The position numbers and the translations under genes are program-made. The notes beneath the pieces are model-generated. The model had not been told where the DNA came from. It searched no databases and worked only from the letters and a program-made list of their open reading frames with translations. Shown here in pieces: positions 17,294 through 25,837 of a stretch of DNA of 64,000 nucleotides (positions are counted from its first letter, which is position 1; every line of letters starts with the position of its first letter). The stretch lies in NCBI RefSeq assembly GCF_001514145.1, contig NZ_KQ948662.1, positions 244,124 to 308,123 of the forward strand. The letters run 5' to 3'. Source of the stretch: Streptomyces canus. GTDB lineage: Bacteria > Actinomycetota > Actinomycetes > Streptomycetales > Streptomycetaceae.

Positions 17294-18558
17294 CGCGGCG
17301 ATGCTCCCGAGGTACCGGCTTCGACCGCGGTCGCCCACGCCTGGAGTCCTTCGTCCACCGCCGTCTCGTCGATGACGAGTGCCGGGATCATCCGTACGAC
17401 CTGGTTCCAGGCGCCGCACAGCAGCAGGAGCAGGCCCTCGTCGATGGCGGCGCGCTGTACGCGGGCGGCGGTCTCGGGGTCGGGGCTGCCGTCCTCGGTG
17501 ACGAACTCGCTGGCCAGCATCAGGCCGAGGCCCCGCACGTCGCCGATGCCCGGGGTGCGGTCGGCGACCGCCTCCAGACCGTGTCGCAGCCGCTTGCCCA
17601 TCGCCTCGGCGTTCTCGACGAGCTTCTCGTCCCGCACCACGTCGAGCGTGGCACAGGCCGCCGCACAGGCCACGGCGTTGGCGCCGTACGTGCCACCCTG
17701 CGAGCCCGGCCACGCCTTGCTCATCAGCTCCTCGGAGGCGGCGATGCCGGACAGCGGGAAGCCGCTGGCCAGCCCCTTGGCGGTGACGAGGATGTCCGGC
17801 GTGACACCGAAGTGATCATGCCCCCAGAAGCGGCCGGTGCGACCGACGCCCGTCTGCACCTCATCGAGGATCAGGAGGAACCCGTGGCGGTCCGCGCGCT
17901 CCCGCAGCCCCTCCATGAAGACCCGGTTGGCGGGCACGTACCCGCCCTCGCCGAGGACCGGCTCGACGATGACCGCGGCCGTGTCGGCGGGCGAGGAGAT
18001 CGTCTGGAGCGTGTAGTCGAGCTCCTTCAGGGCGAAGCGGGTGGCGGTCTCCTCGTCCCAGCCGTACCGGTAGGCCGACGGGAAGGGGGTGACGACCACG
18101 CCGCTCATCAGCGGGGAGAAACCGGAGCGGAAGCGGGTGCCGGAGGTGGTCATCGCGGCGGCGGCGACCGTACGGCCGTGGAAGCCGCCGTGACACACGA
18201 TGACGTTCGGCCGACCGGTGGCCTGGCGGGCCAGGCGCAGCGCGGCCTCGACGGCCTCGCTTCCGGAGTTGGTGAAGAACAGGCTGTCCAGACCGGTCGG
18301 CAGCACCTCGCCGAGCTTGTCGACGAGGCGGCGAAGGGGCTGATGCATGACCGTCGTGTACTGGCCGTGGATCAGCGTGCCGACCTGTTCCTGCGCCGCC
18401 GCCACGACCTTGGGGTGGCAGTGGCCGGTGCTGGTGACGCCGATGCCGGCGGTGAAGTCGAGGTAGCGGCGGCCGTCCTGGTCGAAGAGATGGACGCCCT
18501 CGCCCCGGGTCGCCACCACGGGCGTGGCCTGGCGAAGGTGCGGCGACAGTGCGGTCAT
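17290..18558 (-). CDS. Class III aminotransferase, 4-aminobutyrate type
   Basis: A 422 aa PLP aminotransferase resembling GABA aminotransferases. It has TNSGSEAVEAALRLAR (phosphate binding), ILDEVQTGVGRTG (PLP Asp) and LVTAKGLASGFPLSG with the Schiff-base Lys. GHCHPKVVAAAQEQ and the Arg-containing active-site segments are GabT-like. Start at ATG 18558 is supported by GGGAGA nine bases upstream. It is first in an operon with the FAD/Fe-S dehydrogenase and GabD-like enzyme and is divergent from a PucR regulator, a layout often tied to GABA or polyamine use. Confidence 0.9.
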   Translation of the reverse strand: MTALSPHLRQATPVVATRGEGVHLFDQDGRRYLDFTAGIGVTSTGHCHPKVVAAAQEQVGTLIHGQYTTVMHQPLRRLVDKLGEVLPTGLDSLFFTNSGSEAVEAALRLARQATGRPNVIVCHGGFHGRTVAAAAMTTSGTRFRSGFSPLMSGVVVTPFPSAYRYGWDEETATRFALKELDYTLQTISSPADTAAVIVEPVLGEGGYVPANRVFMEGLRERADRHGFLLILDEVQTGVGRTGRFWGHDHFGVTPDILVTAKGLASGFPLSGIAASEELMSKAWPGSQGGTYGANAVACAAACATLDVVRDEKLVENAEAMGKRLRHGLEAVADRTPGIGDVRGLGLMLASEFVTEDGSPDPETAARVQRAAIDEGLLLLLCGAWNQVVRMIPALVIDETAVDEGLQAWATAVEAGTSGASPR

Positions 18559-18701
18559 GGTCGTCTCCCGGCGTGGGTCGTCGGACTGGTGCGCTCTGCC
18601 GAGCATCTCCGCCGCCCGGCGGCGAGCCAACGCGCGATCTGTCCGGTACGGGCCCGCTGTTCGGACGTTGTGTCAAGCACGGGCCGGAAATGCGGCGCTC
18701 A

Positions 18702-18723
18702 CTGCCTCATTCCACCGAGGCAG
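18702..18723. promoter_or_regulatory. Inverted repeat in the divergent aminotransferase/PucR promoter
   Basis: CTGCCTC (18702-18708) and GAGGCAG (18717-18723) form a perfect 7-8-7 inverted repeat in the 257 bp divergent intergenic gap. Position suggests a PucR operator; no second copy was seen. Confidence 0.4.
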
Positions 18724-18815
18724 GACTGCCCTTGCGCAGGTCAGCAAGGCTTGTCACAGTGGCCGGGCACTCCCCTCCCGGCTTCGCTCGGGCGGGGCAC
18801 CCCCATGGAGACACC

Positions 18816-20471
18816 GTGAACGACAGCCGTTCGACGGCACGACCGCCGGACATGGGCGGCCCGGACAGCACCCCTCCCGCCCGCGCCCTCACCGTCGCCG
18901 ACGTCCTGGCTCTGCCCGTCCTGGCCGCCGGCCGGCCTCAGGTCGTGACCGGCGTGACCTTGCTCGACCGGCCGGTCCGCTGGGTCCACATCACCGAGCT
19001 GACGGATCCCGCGTCCTTCCTCAAGGGCGGCGAACTCGTCCTGACCACCGGCATGCCCCTGCCCGAGGAGTCCGCAGGCATCCAACGCTACGTCGACGAA
19101 CTCGCCCGCATCGGGGCGGCGGCCCTGGTCATCGAACTCGTACGGCGCTACCACCGCCCGCCCGACGCCCTCGTCCACGCCTGCCGCACCCGCGGGCTGC
19201 CCCTGATCACCCTCGCCGAGGACGTCAACTTCCTCGAGGTCACCCAGGTCGTCCACGGCCTCATCCTCGGCAACCAGGCCGAGGCGATGCGCCGCACCCA
19301 GCGCGTCCACGAGGCGTTCACGACGCTGACCCTGCGCGGCGCCGGACCCGAGGACGCCATACGCGCGGCAGCCGAGATGAGCGGCCGCACGGTCGTCCTG
19401 GAAAATCTGGTCCACCAGGCACTGATCTGCGAACCCTCCGGCACCACCCTGGAGGAAGCGCTCACCGACTGGGAGCAGCGCTCGAGAGCAACCCCGCCCG
19501 GCGACCGCACGAGCCGACGCGGCCCGGAAGGCTGGCTCACGGCATCGGTCGAGTATCAAGGTGAACGTTGGGGCCGCGTGGCCATGCTGCCCGTCCCCAC
19601 CACCGAACCGGCCTTCGGACCGGAGCACATCACCGTCCTGGAAAGGACGGCGATGGCCCTGACCGTCGCGCGCCTCACCCACCCGACCCCCTGGGAAAGC
19701 ACAGCGCACCGCAACGCTCTGCGCGACCTCGTCGAGCAGCGCCACCGCTCCGCAGCGGACGCCTGCGCCCGGCTGGCCGCACTGGGCCTGCCCACCGAGA
19801 ACAGCCGCTTCCTCACGGTCGTGGTGGACCTCCCCGCAAGAGACACCACAACGCAAGCCGAGGCCCGCCTCTCCCAAGTCCTGCACGCCACGGGAATCCC
19901 GGCGCTCATCGGCGAACTGACCCCCGGCCGCCTGGGAGTACTGCTCGCCCTGAGCCCCTCACACCCCTGGCAACCCGCGGTCGAACGGCTGAGCCACGTG
20001 GCGCGCGACCTGTCCCCGCGGGCCGTCGTGAGCGTCGGCTTGGAGGTCGACCTCCTCACTGACACTCCCCGTTCCTTTCATCAGGCGAGCCGCGTGGCCG
20101 AGGCCACCCCGCCCGACCAGCCTCTCCCCCCGGGCCGCTCCTTCCACGAACTCCGCGATGTCGACCTGCGCCGCCTGCTGTATGCGCTCCGCGAGGACAC
20201 CCGGATCCAGGACTACGCCGAACGACGACTCGGCCGCCTCCTCGATCACGACGCCCGACACGGCACCGACCTGCTGACGACCCTCCGCCACTACCTCGAC
20301 GTGGCCGGCAACAAAACCAGCGCCGCCCGCCGCGGCGGCCTGTCCCGCGAGACGTTCTACCAACGCCTGCGCACCATCGAGCGCCTGCTCGACTGCGACC
20401 TCGAATCCGGCGAACAGCGCACCGCATTGCACGTGGCCATGATGGCGCTGGACGTCTTGCGCACCGGGTGA
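18816..20471 (+). CDS. PucR-family transcriptional regulator
   Basis: A 551 aa PucR regulator. The N-terminal PucR ligand domain starts VADVLALPVLAAG and continues WVHITELTDPASFLKGGELVLTTG; the C-terminal HTH_30 helix-turn-helix is GNKTSAARRGGLSRETFYQRL (about 500-530). The frame is open from 18549, but GGAG five bases before GTG 18816 and the domain boundary favour that start; ATG 18852 is an alternative. Relatives sense GABA, proline, purines or polyamines and activate divergent catabolic operons, which fits the neighbouring aminotransferase operon. Confidence 0.9.
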   Translation: MNDSRSTARPPDMGGPDSTPPARALTVADVLALPVLAAGRPQVVTGVTLLDRPVRWVHITELTDPASFLKGGELVLTTGMPLPEESAGIQRYVDELARIGAAALVIELVRRYHRPPDALVHACRTRGLPLITLAEDVNFLEVTQVVHGLILGNQAEAMRRTQRVHEAFTTLTLRGAGPEDAIRAAAEMSGRTVVLENLVHQALICEPSGTTLEEALTDWEQRSRATPPGDRTSRRGPEGWLTASVEYQGERWGRVAMLPVPTTEPAFGPEHITVLERTAMALTVARLTHPTPWESTAHRNALRDLVEQRHRSAADACARLAALGLPTENSRFLTVVVDLPARDTTTQAEARLSQVLHATGIPALIGELTPGRLGVLLALSPSHPWQPAVERLSHVARDLSPRAVVSVGLEVDLLTDTPRSFHQASRVAEATPPDQPLPPGRSFHELRDVDLRRLLYALREDTRIQDYAERRLGRLLDHDARHGTDLLTTLRHYLDVAGNKTSAARRGGLSRETFYQRLRTIERLLDCDLESGEQRTALHVAMMALDVLRTG

Positions 20472-20476
20472 CCCGA

Positions 20477-20777
20477 TGGCGCACCGGGACCAGTCCAACT
20501 CGCCCTGGGCGCCGAGTGCGTCAAGGATGACTCGGTGCAACCGGGCCCACACTCGGTCCCGGCTCCACTGGGCAAACCCGCGGTAGACCGTCTGCCAACG
20601 GGCTCCGAAGACCGGGGGGAGCTGGCGCCAGGTGCAGCCGGACGTGGCGACGAACACGATTGCCGCGAGCGCCTCCCGGTCGCCAGCACGACGGCGGCCA
20701 CCACCCTGCGGCCTCTGCACGACCGTCGGCGGCACAACCCGTCCACGTGGGCTCAACGCCTCGCCCCCGTCCACCAT
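20477..20777 (-). pseudogene. IS5-family transposase remnant (N-terminal part)
   Basis: The minus strand reads through REALAAIVFVATSGCTW, RQLPPVFGARWQTVYRGF and LDWSRCAI, the DUF4096-type N-terminal region of IS5-family transposases. Homology stops abruptly about 10 bp after the PucR stop codon, so the catalytic DDE part is missing. No terminal inverted repeats or target duplication were found by eye. Confidence 0.8.
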
Positions 20778-21084
20778 TGCCGCCCGGGCCGTGGACGCCA
20801 CCGTTGAAGGTGATCCGGTACGGGCGGTTCGGCGCGAAACGGCGGGCGGTGGGTGAAGCCGACCGCATCCTCGTTGTGCATGCCGTTGACGACCCGGGCG
20901 CTCAGGTGCCGACGCAGACCCGTGGTCGGTGCTCAGGTCTGAAGAGGGAATGGGCGGTGAGGTCGGCGCGGGATCAAGGCGGTGGACTGCGGCGGTGGAG
21001 CGCCCTCGACGGCTCAGCTCCTGCACGAGCGGCGTCACTTTGCAGGAAGGTGAGCCCGCAGCTATCCTCATATTCAACAATGCG
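20778..21084. other. Intergenic stretch without recognised gene
   Basis: About 300 bp between the IS5 remnant and the SGNH-hydrolase promoter. Short open frames exist but none resembles a known protein. It is probably eroded flanking DNA of the insertion. Confidence 0.5.
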
Positions 21085-21098
21085 ACTAGGTGCCTAGT
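21085..21098 (+). promoter_or_regulatory. Inverted repeat, candidate PadR operator for the hydrolase/transporter pair
   Basis: ACTAGG-TG-CCTAGT is a perfect 6-2-6 inverted repeat 61 bp before the hydrolase start, in a locally AT-rich stretch. The half-site GACTA is shared with the inverted repeat upstream of the padR gene (24020-24034), so one regulator may control both. Confidence 0.5.
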
Positions 21099-21158
21099 TG
21101 TTTAGCGATGGCCGTGTGCCACTTCCATCAGCAGCGTTGACGAGAGGCGGTCGGCCCC

Positions 21159-21965
21159 GTGTCGAGCAGTGGGTATCTGCGCTATGTCGCCCTGGGCGAC
21201 AGTCACACCGAGGGGCTCGGGGACGGCGACGACGTCCGTGGTCTTCGGGGCTGGGCGGACCGGCTCGCCGAGCAGGTCGCCCGCCACAGCCCCGGCCTGC
21301 TCTACGCCAACCTCGCGGTGCGCGGCCGTAAGGCCGGTCAGGTGCGCGCCGAGCAGCTGGCTCCGGCTCTCGCGATGCGGCCCGACCTCGCCACCGTGGT
21401 GGCTGGGGTCAACGACGTGTTGCGCCCGGGTTGCGACCTCGACGAGGTGGCCGACCATGTTGAGGCGATGTTCGCCGCCCTCACGGCGCAGGGCGCCACC
21501 GTCGCGACCCTCATGTTTCCCGATGTCGGGCGTATCACGCCGTTGGCCCGCCCGATCGGTCACCGTGTTCTCGCACTCAACGCACGCATCCGGGAGGCCG
21601 CCGACCGCCACGGCGTGGTGGTGGCGGAGACGGCCGCGCACGCGGCGGCGACCGATCCGCGGTTGTGGAGTGCTGACCGGCTGCACGCCGGCCCCCTGGG
21701 ACACGCGCGCATCGCGGCTGCCGTGGCCCAAGCGCTCGGTCTGCCGGACAGCGACGACACCTGGACCCTCCCCCTTCCGGCCGAGAGGACAGGCACCTCC
21801 GGCTGGAGGACCGTGGGTGCCGAACTGCGCTGGGCCGGCACCTTCCTCGGCCCCTGGGTCGGCCGCCGCCTGCGTGGCCGCTCCTCCGGCGACGGCCGCC
21901 AGGCCAAGCGGCCGGCCCTGCTTCCGGTGGCCGCGCCCACCGGGGACACCTCCTCAGCCGTATGA
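21159..21965 (+). CDS. SGNH/GDSL-type hydrolase
   Basis: A 268 aa serine esterase/lipase of the SGNH fold. Block I is ALGDSHTEG (nucleophile Ser), block III VAGVND (oxyanion Asn), and the C-terminal SADRLHAGPLGHARIA holds the Asp-x-x-His pair. The oxyanion Gly region reads LAVRGRKAGQV. There is no signal peptide, so it should act in the cytoplasm. It starts at GTG 21159; the ribosome site (AGAGGCGG) is distant. The next gene, a membrane protein, follows after 69 bp on the same strand. Confidence 0.87.
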   Translation: MSSSGYLRYVALGDSHTEGLGDGDDVRGLRGWADRLAEQVARHSPGLLYANLAVRGRKAGQVRAEQLAPALAMRPDLATVVAGVNDVLRPGCDLDEVADHVEAMFAALTAQGATVATLMFPDVGRITPLARPIGHRVLALNARIREAADRHGVVVAETAAHAAATDPRLWSADRLHAGPLGHARIAAAVAQALGLPDSDDTWTLPLPAERTGTSGWRTVGAELRWAGTFLGPWVGRRLRGRSSGDGRQAKRPALLPVAAPTGDTSSAV

Positions 21966-22034
21966 GGCTCCGCCCGCGACGACGCCGGCGGCTCCTCCTG
22001 CTGCGCTTCTCTCTTCCTCGTACCGGAGCTGGAA

Positions 22035-23348
22035 ATGAGTAACGCCCACCCCTTCCGCGTCCTGCGCGCGAAGCGTCTGTGGACCGTCAACGGCGTCATC
22101 GTGGGCTTCGTGGCAGTGCTGTTCACGGTGTTCTACGTCGGCGCCAACATCGACCCTGCCGGTCACCTGCACAAGCTGCCCGTCGGCCTGGTCAGCGCCG
22201 ATGAGGGGTCGAAGGTCGGCGGCAAGCAGACCGACCTCGGTGCACAGATCACCCAGTCGATCAAGAAGTCGTCCCAGGGCGGAGACAGGATCGACTGGAA
22301 GCTGATGGACGAGGCGGAGATGAAGGAGGAACTGGGCAAGGGCAAGCTGTTCGGCGCGCTCGTCGTGCCCCGCGACTTCACCGCCACTGTCGCCGCCCTC
22401 ACCGGCCCCGGGGTGGCCGGCAAGCCCGTCCGCCCGACACTCACCGTGCTGACCAACCAGTCCGCCGGCAGCGTGGGGTCGAGCATGGCGCGGCAGGCCA
22501 CGACAACGGCCGCGCAGTCGGCCTCCGCGCAGGTGGGTGAACAGCTGACCGCTCAGGCCGAGGCCGCGCAGGCCCAGCTGCCCGCTGCCGCGCGCCTGCT
22601 GCTGGCCGACCCGGCCGTGCTGCAGATCGAGGACGGGCATCCGCTCGACTCGCACAGCGGCCTCGGTCTGAGTGCCTTCTACTACTCCCTCGTCCTCGTC
22701 GTCTGCGGCATGCTCGCCGCCAACGTCATCAGCGGCCAGGTGGACCACGCCCTCGGCTACACCCACAGCGACATGGGCCCGCTGCGGGTCCACAACCCGC
22801 TGCTGCGCGCGACTCGGGTCCAGACCCTGGCCATCAGTAGCACGCTCATGATCGGTCTGTCCCTGCTCATGGGCAGCCTGGCCCTGGCCGGTGCGGTGGG
22901 CATCATGGGCATGGACGCCTCTCACCTGCCCCTGTTGTGGCTCTTCTCCGTGTGCACGATCGCGGTTGTCGGCATCGGCGGGCTCGGACTGCTCGCTGTG
23001 TTCGGCACGCCGGGGATGCTGTTCATCACGATCTTCTACATCGCCATGGCGGTACCGACGTCCGGCGCCACGGTCCCTCTCCAAGCCCTCCCCGGTTTCT
23101 ACCGCGTCCTCGGCGAGTTCGAGCCCCTGCGCCAGATCACGGGCGCCGTCCGCTCGATCCTCTACTACGACGCCCAGGCCGACGCGGGTCTGACCCGGGG
23201 CTGGGTGATGCTGGGCGTGGGACTCGCGGTCGCCGGCCTCTTCGGCTTCGGTGTGACCCGGTTCTACGACCGCAAGGGACTCCATCGCATTCCCGCCGAC
23301 GAGGAACCGCGGCCGCTCCTCGCCCGGGCATGGTCCGACGACCGGTGA
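22035..23348 (+). CDS. DUF3533/YhgE-Pip-like multi-pass membrane protein (ABC-2 type)
   Basis: A 437 aa membrane protein. One helix near the N-terminus (GVIVGFVAVLFTVFYVG, about 18-35) is followed by an extracytoplasmic domain of about 180 residues and then five hydrophobic helices from about residue 215. This is the layout of DUF3533/ABC-2 and YhgE/Pip proteins, linked to export or phage reception; no ATPase is nearby. GGAGCTGGAA lies before the ATG. It is likely regulated with the upstream hydrolase by the convergent PadR protein. Transport substrate unknown. Confidence 0.8.
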   Translation: MSNAHPFRVLRAKRLWTVNGVIVGFVAVLFTVFYVGANIDPAGHLHKLPVGLVSADEGSKVGGKQTDLGAQITQSIKKSSQGGDRIDWKLMDEAEMKEELGKGKLFGALVVPRDFTATVAALTGPGVAGKPVRPTLTVLTNQSAGSVGSSMARQATTTAAQSASAQVGEQLTAQAEAAQAQLPAAARLLLADPAVLQIEDGHPLDSHSGLGLSAFYYSLVLVVCGMLAANVISGQVDHALGYTHSDMGPLRVHNPLLRATRVQTLAISSTLMIGLSLLMGSLALAGAVGIMGMDASHLPLLWLFSVCTIAVVGIGGLGLLAVFGTPGMLFITIFYIAMAVPTSGATVPLQALPGFYRVLGEFEPLRQITGAVRSILYYDAQADAGLTRGWVMLGVGLAVAGLFGFGVTRFYDRKGLHRIPADEEPRPLLARAWSDDR

Positions 23349-23414
23349 GGGGTGGAGTCGGGCACGACCGCCCACTCACTTTCTTGACCGATCGTGCAGG
23401 TGGGATCGTCGCGG

Positions 23415-23990
23415 TCAGCCGTCGGCCCGGAGCGCGGCCGTGCGCTGTTCGAGCCTGCGCAGCGCCATGTCCCCCCACTGGAGGTTCTCCCGCTCGAACG
23501 ACATCCCGCGCAGCAGGGTGAGATACGGGCCGATGCGCTCGGCCTCGGCGAAGTACGCCTCCTCCGAGCGCCCGTCGAGCAGGCGCTGCCGGAGCCGCTC
23601 GTAGCGGGCCAGCTTGGCGGTGGCCCACTCCATGCGCTCCGCGATGGCAGTCCGGACCGCTTCCATGTCGCCCGCGTCCAGGCACTGCACCTTGACAAGC
23701 AACTCGTCCCGGACCACCGCCGGTTTGCCCAAGGGTTCGGCGGTGTAGGCGTGGACGGCCTTCCGCCCGGCCTCCGTCAAGGAGAACAACCGCTTGTTGG
23801 GGCGGCGCTCCTGCTCGACGACGCGGGCCGTGACGAGTCCTTCGGCCTCCATGCGATCCAGCTCCCGGTAGAGCTGCTGGGGCGTCGACATCCAGAAGTT
23901 GGCTACCGTCGCGTCGAACGCCTTCGCGAGGTCGTACCCGGACGCCTCGCCCTTCAACAGCGCGGCCATCACCGCGTTCCGCAAAGCCAT
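23415..23990 (-). CDS. PadR-family transcriptional regulator
   Basis: A 191 aa PadR repressor of the longer (Vir-like C-terminal, AphA-type) class. The winged helix covers AVMAALLKGEASGYDLAK and STPQQLYRELDRMEAEGLV; the C-terminal coiled helix (about 95-185) is the dimer arm. It is convergent with the hydrolase/DUF3533 operon. Inverted repeats sit directly upstream of its own start (23996-24034), consistent with autorepression. Confidence 0.92.
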   Translation of the reverse strand: MALRNAVMAALLKGEASGYDLAKAFDATVANFWMSTPQQLYRELDRMEAEGLVTARVVEQERRPNKRLFSLTEAGRKAVHAYTAEPLGKPAVVRDELLVKVQCLDAGDMEAVRTAIAERMEWATAKLARYERLRQRLLDGRSEEAYFAEAERIGPYLTLLRGMSFERENLQWGDMALRRLEQRTAALRADG

Positions 23991-23995
23991 AAATG

Positions 23996-24034
23996 CACGC
24001 TAACAGATTAATCAACAGCGTGACTAATAGTCAC
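23996..24034 (-). promoter_or_regulatory. Two abutting inverted repeats upstream of padR
   Basis: CACGCT (23996-24001) and AGCGTG (24017-24022) form one repeat with a 15 bp centre. GTGACTA-A-TAGTCAC (24020-24034) is a second, perfect 7-1-7 repeat. Both lie within 45 bp of the padR start, an autorepression position; the same region also serves the divergent SnoaL-like gene. Confidence 0.55.
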
Positions 24035-24115
24035 CCCTCCCCCGTAGACACGCCCTAACAGGCCCTCTATTCTCAACCATACCTATTCACATTTTTGAGT
24101 ATCAGAGGTGGGCTC

Positions 24116-24508
24116 ATGCATCCCTTCCGCAAGGCCGTCGAGAGCCGCGACCTGGACGCCGTGGCCGCTCTGCTGGCCGACGACGTCGTCTTCACCAGCC
24201 CCGTCACCTTCAAGCCGTACCCGGGCAAGGCGATCACCGCGGCGATACTGCGCGGCGTGCTCCGGGTCTTCGAGGACTTCACCTACATCCGCGAGATCGC
24301 CAACTCCGAGGGCCGCGATCACGCCTTCGTCTTCACCGCCACCGTCGCCGGCAAGCAGCTCCAGGGATGCGACTTCCTGCACTTCGACGACGCCGGGAAG
24401 ATCGACGAGTTCACGGTGATGGTGCGCCCGCTCTCCGCCGCCCAGGCGCTCGGCGAGGCCATGGGCGCCCAGTTCGAGCAGATCGCCCGAGAGGCCGCCG
24501 AACAGTAA
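24116..24508 (+). CDS. SnoaL/NTF2-like fold small protein
   Basis: A 130 aa cone-fold protein of the NTF2/SnoaL superfamily: FRKAVESRDLDAVAALLADDVVFTSPVTFKPYPG at the start and a closing strand FDDAGKIDEFTVMVRPLSA. Family members are small isomerases, hydrolases or binding proteins. The frame opens at TTG 24095, but ATG 24116 with AGAGGTGG upstream is the better start. It is divergent from padR and might share its operator. The oxidoreductase fragment directly downstream suggests it once headed a longer operon. Confidence 0.82.
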   Translation: MHPFRKAVESRDLDAVAALLADDVVFTSPVTFKPYPGKAITAAILRGVLRVFEDFTYIREIANSEGRDHAFVFTATVAGKQLQGCDFLHFDDAGKIDEFTVMVRPLSAAQALGEAMGAQFEQIAREAAEQ

Positions 24509-24870
24509 CCACGACGACGGACTTCGACGCGGTGGTCATCGGCGCGGGGCGACGCCGGACTGACCGCCGCCACCTTCCAACGCTGGGACTGCGCACCCTC
24601 CTGGCGGAGCGCCACAACGTCCCCGGCGGCTGCGCCACCTCCTTTCGACGAGGCCGCTTCGAGTTCGAGACGGCGCTGCACCAGCTGTCCGGAGTCGGCC
24701 TGCAAGTGTCGTCCAGGAGCACGACCTGTATCGCGCCGTGGTACCCGGTCGACACGATGTGACCCAGCCCGCCGACTGGGCCGGCGCCGTGGACGCCCTG
24801 GAGGACGCCTTCCCCGGCAACCGCGCCCGCGTCGAGCGTTTCTTCGCGCTCGCCAGGGACGTGCCGGAGC
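24509..24870 (+). pseudogene. Phytoene-dehydrogenase-like FAD oxidoreductase remnant
   Basis: Right after the SnoaL-like gene the plus strand encodes FDAVVIGAG, then with a one-base shift DAGLTAATF, then shifted back TLGLRTLLAERHNVPGGCATSF. This is the N-terminus of an NAD(P)/FAD oxidoreductase of the phytoene desaturase/carotenoid isomerase type, broken by two compensating frameshifts. A further piece in another frame (DALEDAFPGNRARVERFFALARDV, 24770-24868) follows a deletion, then homology stops at an ISL3-type fragment. Confidence 0.8.
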
Positions 24871-25180
24871 CGTCACGGCACACGCCCTCGACGCCCGGAT
24901 GCTCGCGCAGCCAAGCTTCCAGCGTGTCGGCGGTGCGGTCGGGCAGCACGTCGATCCGCTCACAGGTCTCGGCGTCGATCACCACGGTGGCATAGCGGTG
25001 CGGCCGGCGCAGAGCGAAGTCGTCGACGCCGATCACGCGGGTGTCCGCCCGGTGCGCAACGGCATGCGCAGCAGGGCGCGCAGGGCCGTGTGGCGAGCAG
25101 GCCCGCCGCGAGTATCGCCGGCAAACGAGATCCCGCCCGGCCCGCCAACTCCTTCACCAAAGCCTTGAGTTACCTGGTCA
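24862..25180 (-). pseudogene. ISL3-family transposase remnant
   Basis: The minus strand reads VIGVDDFALRR, HRYATVVIDAETCERIDVLP and TADTLEAWLREHPGVEGVCRDGSG, the start of the DDE domain of ISL3 transposases. Upstream pieces (VKELAGRAGSRL, ARHTALRALLRMPLR) belong to the same protein but lie in other frames. The C-terminal half is lost. Confidence 0.8.
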
Positions 25181-25316
25181 GACGGGCCGTGCATCGCTGG
25201 TGACACTCAAAAACTCCGGGCATCTGCTCGCGGAAGGGCGGTCGGCAGCCGCGCGTGGGACACACCAAGCGCCGCCCCCGCACACGAACGTCGAGGACGG
25301 CTGCCCGTCCGTCGCC

Positions 25317-25409
25317 TCTGCTCGAGGGCGTTGCGCCGCTCGGGACGGTTGAGCAGCAGCAGCCACCGGACGGTGCCGCGTTGCTCGACGAGCAGAGGTT
25401 TCCTGCCGG
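25317..25409 (-). pseudogene. Enoyl-CoA hydratase N-terminal fragment
   Basis: About 30 codons (LLVEQRGTVRWLLLLNRPERRNAL) match the N-terminus of crotonase-fold enoyl-CoA hydratases, then the frame is lost. It lies directly after the acyl-CoA ligase fragment, so the two were once neighbouring genes of an acyl-CoA pathway. Confidence 0.65.
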
Positions 25410-25570
25410 TCAACGTGGCTCCGGGGCGGCGAGTTCGGTGCGCCGGCGATTGCGCAGCAGGTAGCGCTGGGTCTTGTCGCTGGAGGTCTTGGGCAGGGCG
25501 TCGATGAAGTGGATCGTGGGCGGCGTAGCGGGACTTGACCAGCAGCTGGAGTTCGGTGGCCACCTTCGGC
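25410..25570 (-). pseudogene. Acyl-CoA synthetase C-terminal fragment
   Basis: PKVATELQLLVKSRYAA continues after a one-base frameshift as TIHFIDALPKTSSDKTQRYLLRNRRR and stops at 25410. The Lys-containing PKTSSDKTQR segment is the A10 core motif of adenylate-forming acyl/benzoate-CoA ligases. Only the C-terminal lid remains. Confidence 0.75.
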
Positions 25571-25689
25571 ATCAGATCGAGCAGGCGGGCCACTCGCGCT
25601 CCCTTGGCCCAGGCCCTCGGTGCCGTACTCGACCGGATGCCCGCGCCGCCCGGTCGGGATTTCGCGGCGAGCGAGGTCGGCCAGCTCCC

Positions 25690-25835
25690 GGCGAAGGCGC
25701 TTTTACGCCTATCTCCGCTGGCGCAACGCCAACGCCCGCCACCCCGACGTCCTTGCCGCCCAGCGTCGAGAGCGCGCCCGCAGCCGCAGCGCGAAGGGCA
25801 TCCGATGGGACGGACGAGCGAGGACGGCGGCTTGA
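25690..25835 (+). pseudogene. Transposase C-terminal tail, probably IS630-type
   Basis: RFYAYLRWRNANARHPDVLA, AQRRERARSRSAKG and IRWDGR, ending in TGA at 25835, resemble the C-terminal tail that follows the DDE domain in IS630-type transposases of actinobacteria. Everything upstream of it is missing. Assignment to a family is from memory of the tail motif. Confidence 0.55.
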
Positions 25836-25837
25836 TC

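Noticed and set aside
18764..18804. Imperfect hairpin CCCCTCCCG...CGGGCGGGG before pucR as a terminator or operator
   Set aside because: It matches a common GC-rich Streptomyces intergenic sequence type and has a mismatch; no specific role can be supported.
18549..18815. Extended N-terminus for the PucR regulator
   Set aside because: The in-frame extension has no domain character, overlaps the divergent promoter and lacks a ribosome site; GGAG precedes GTG 18816.
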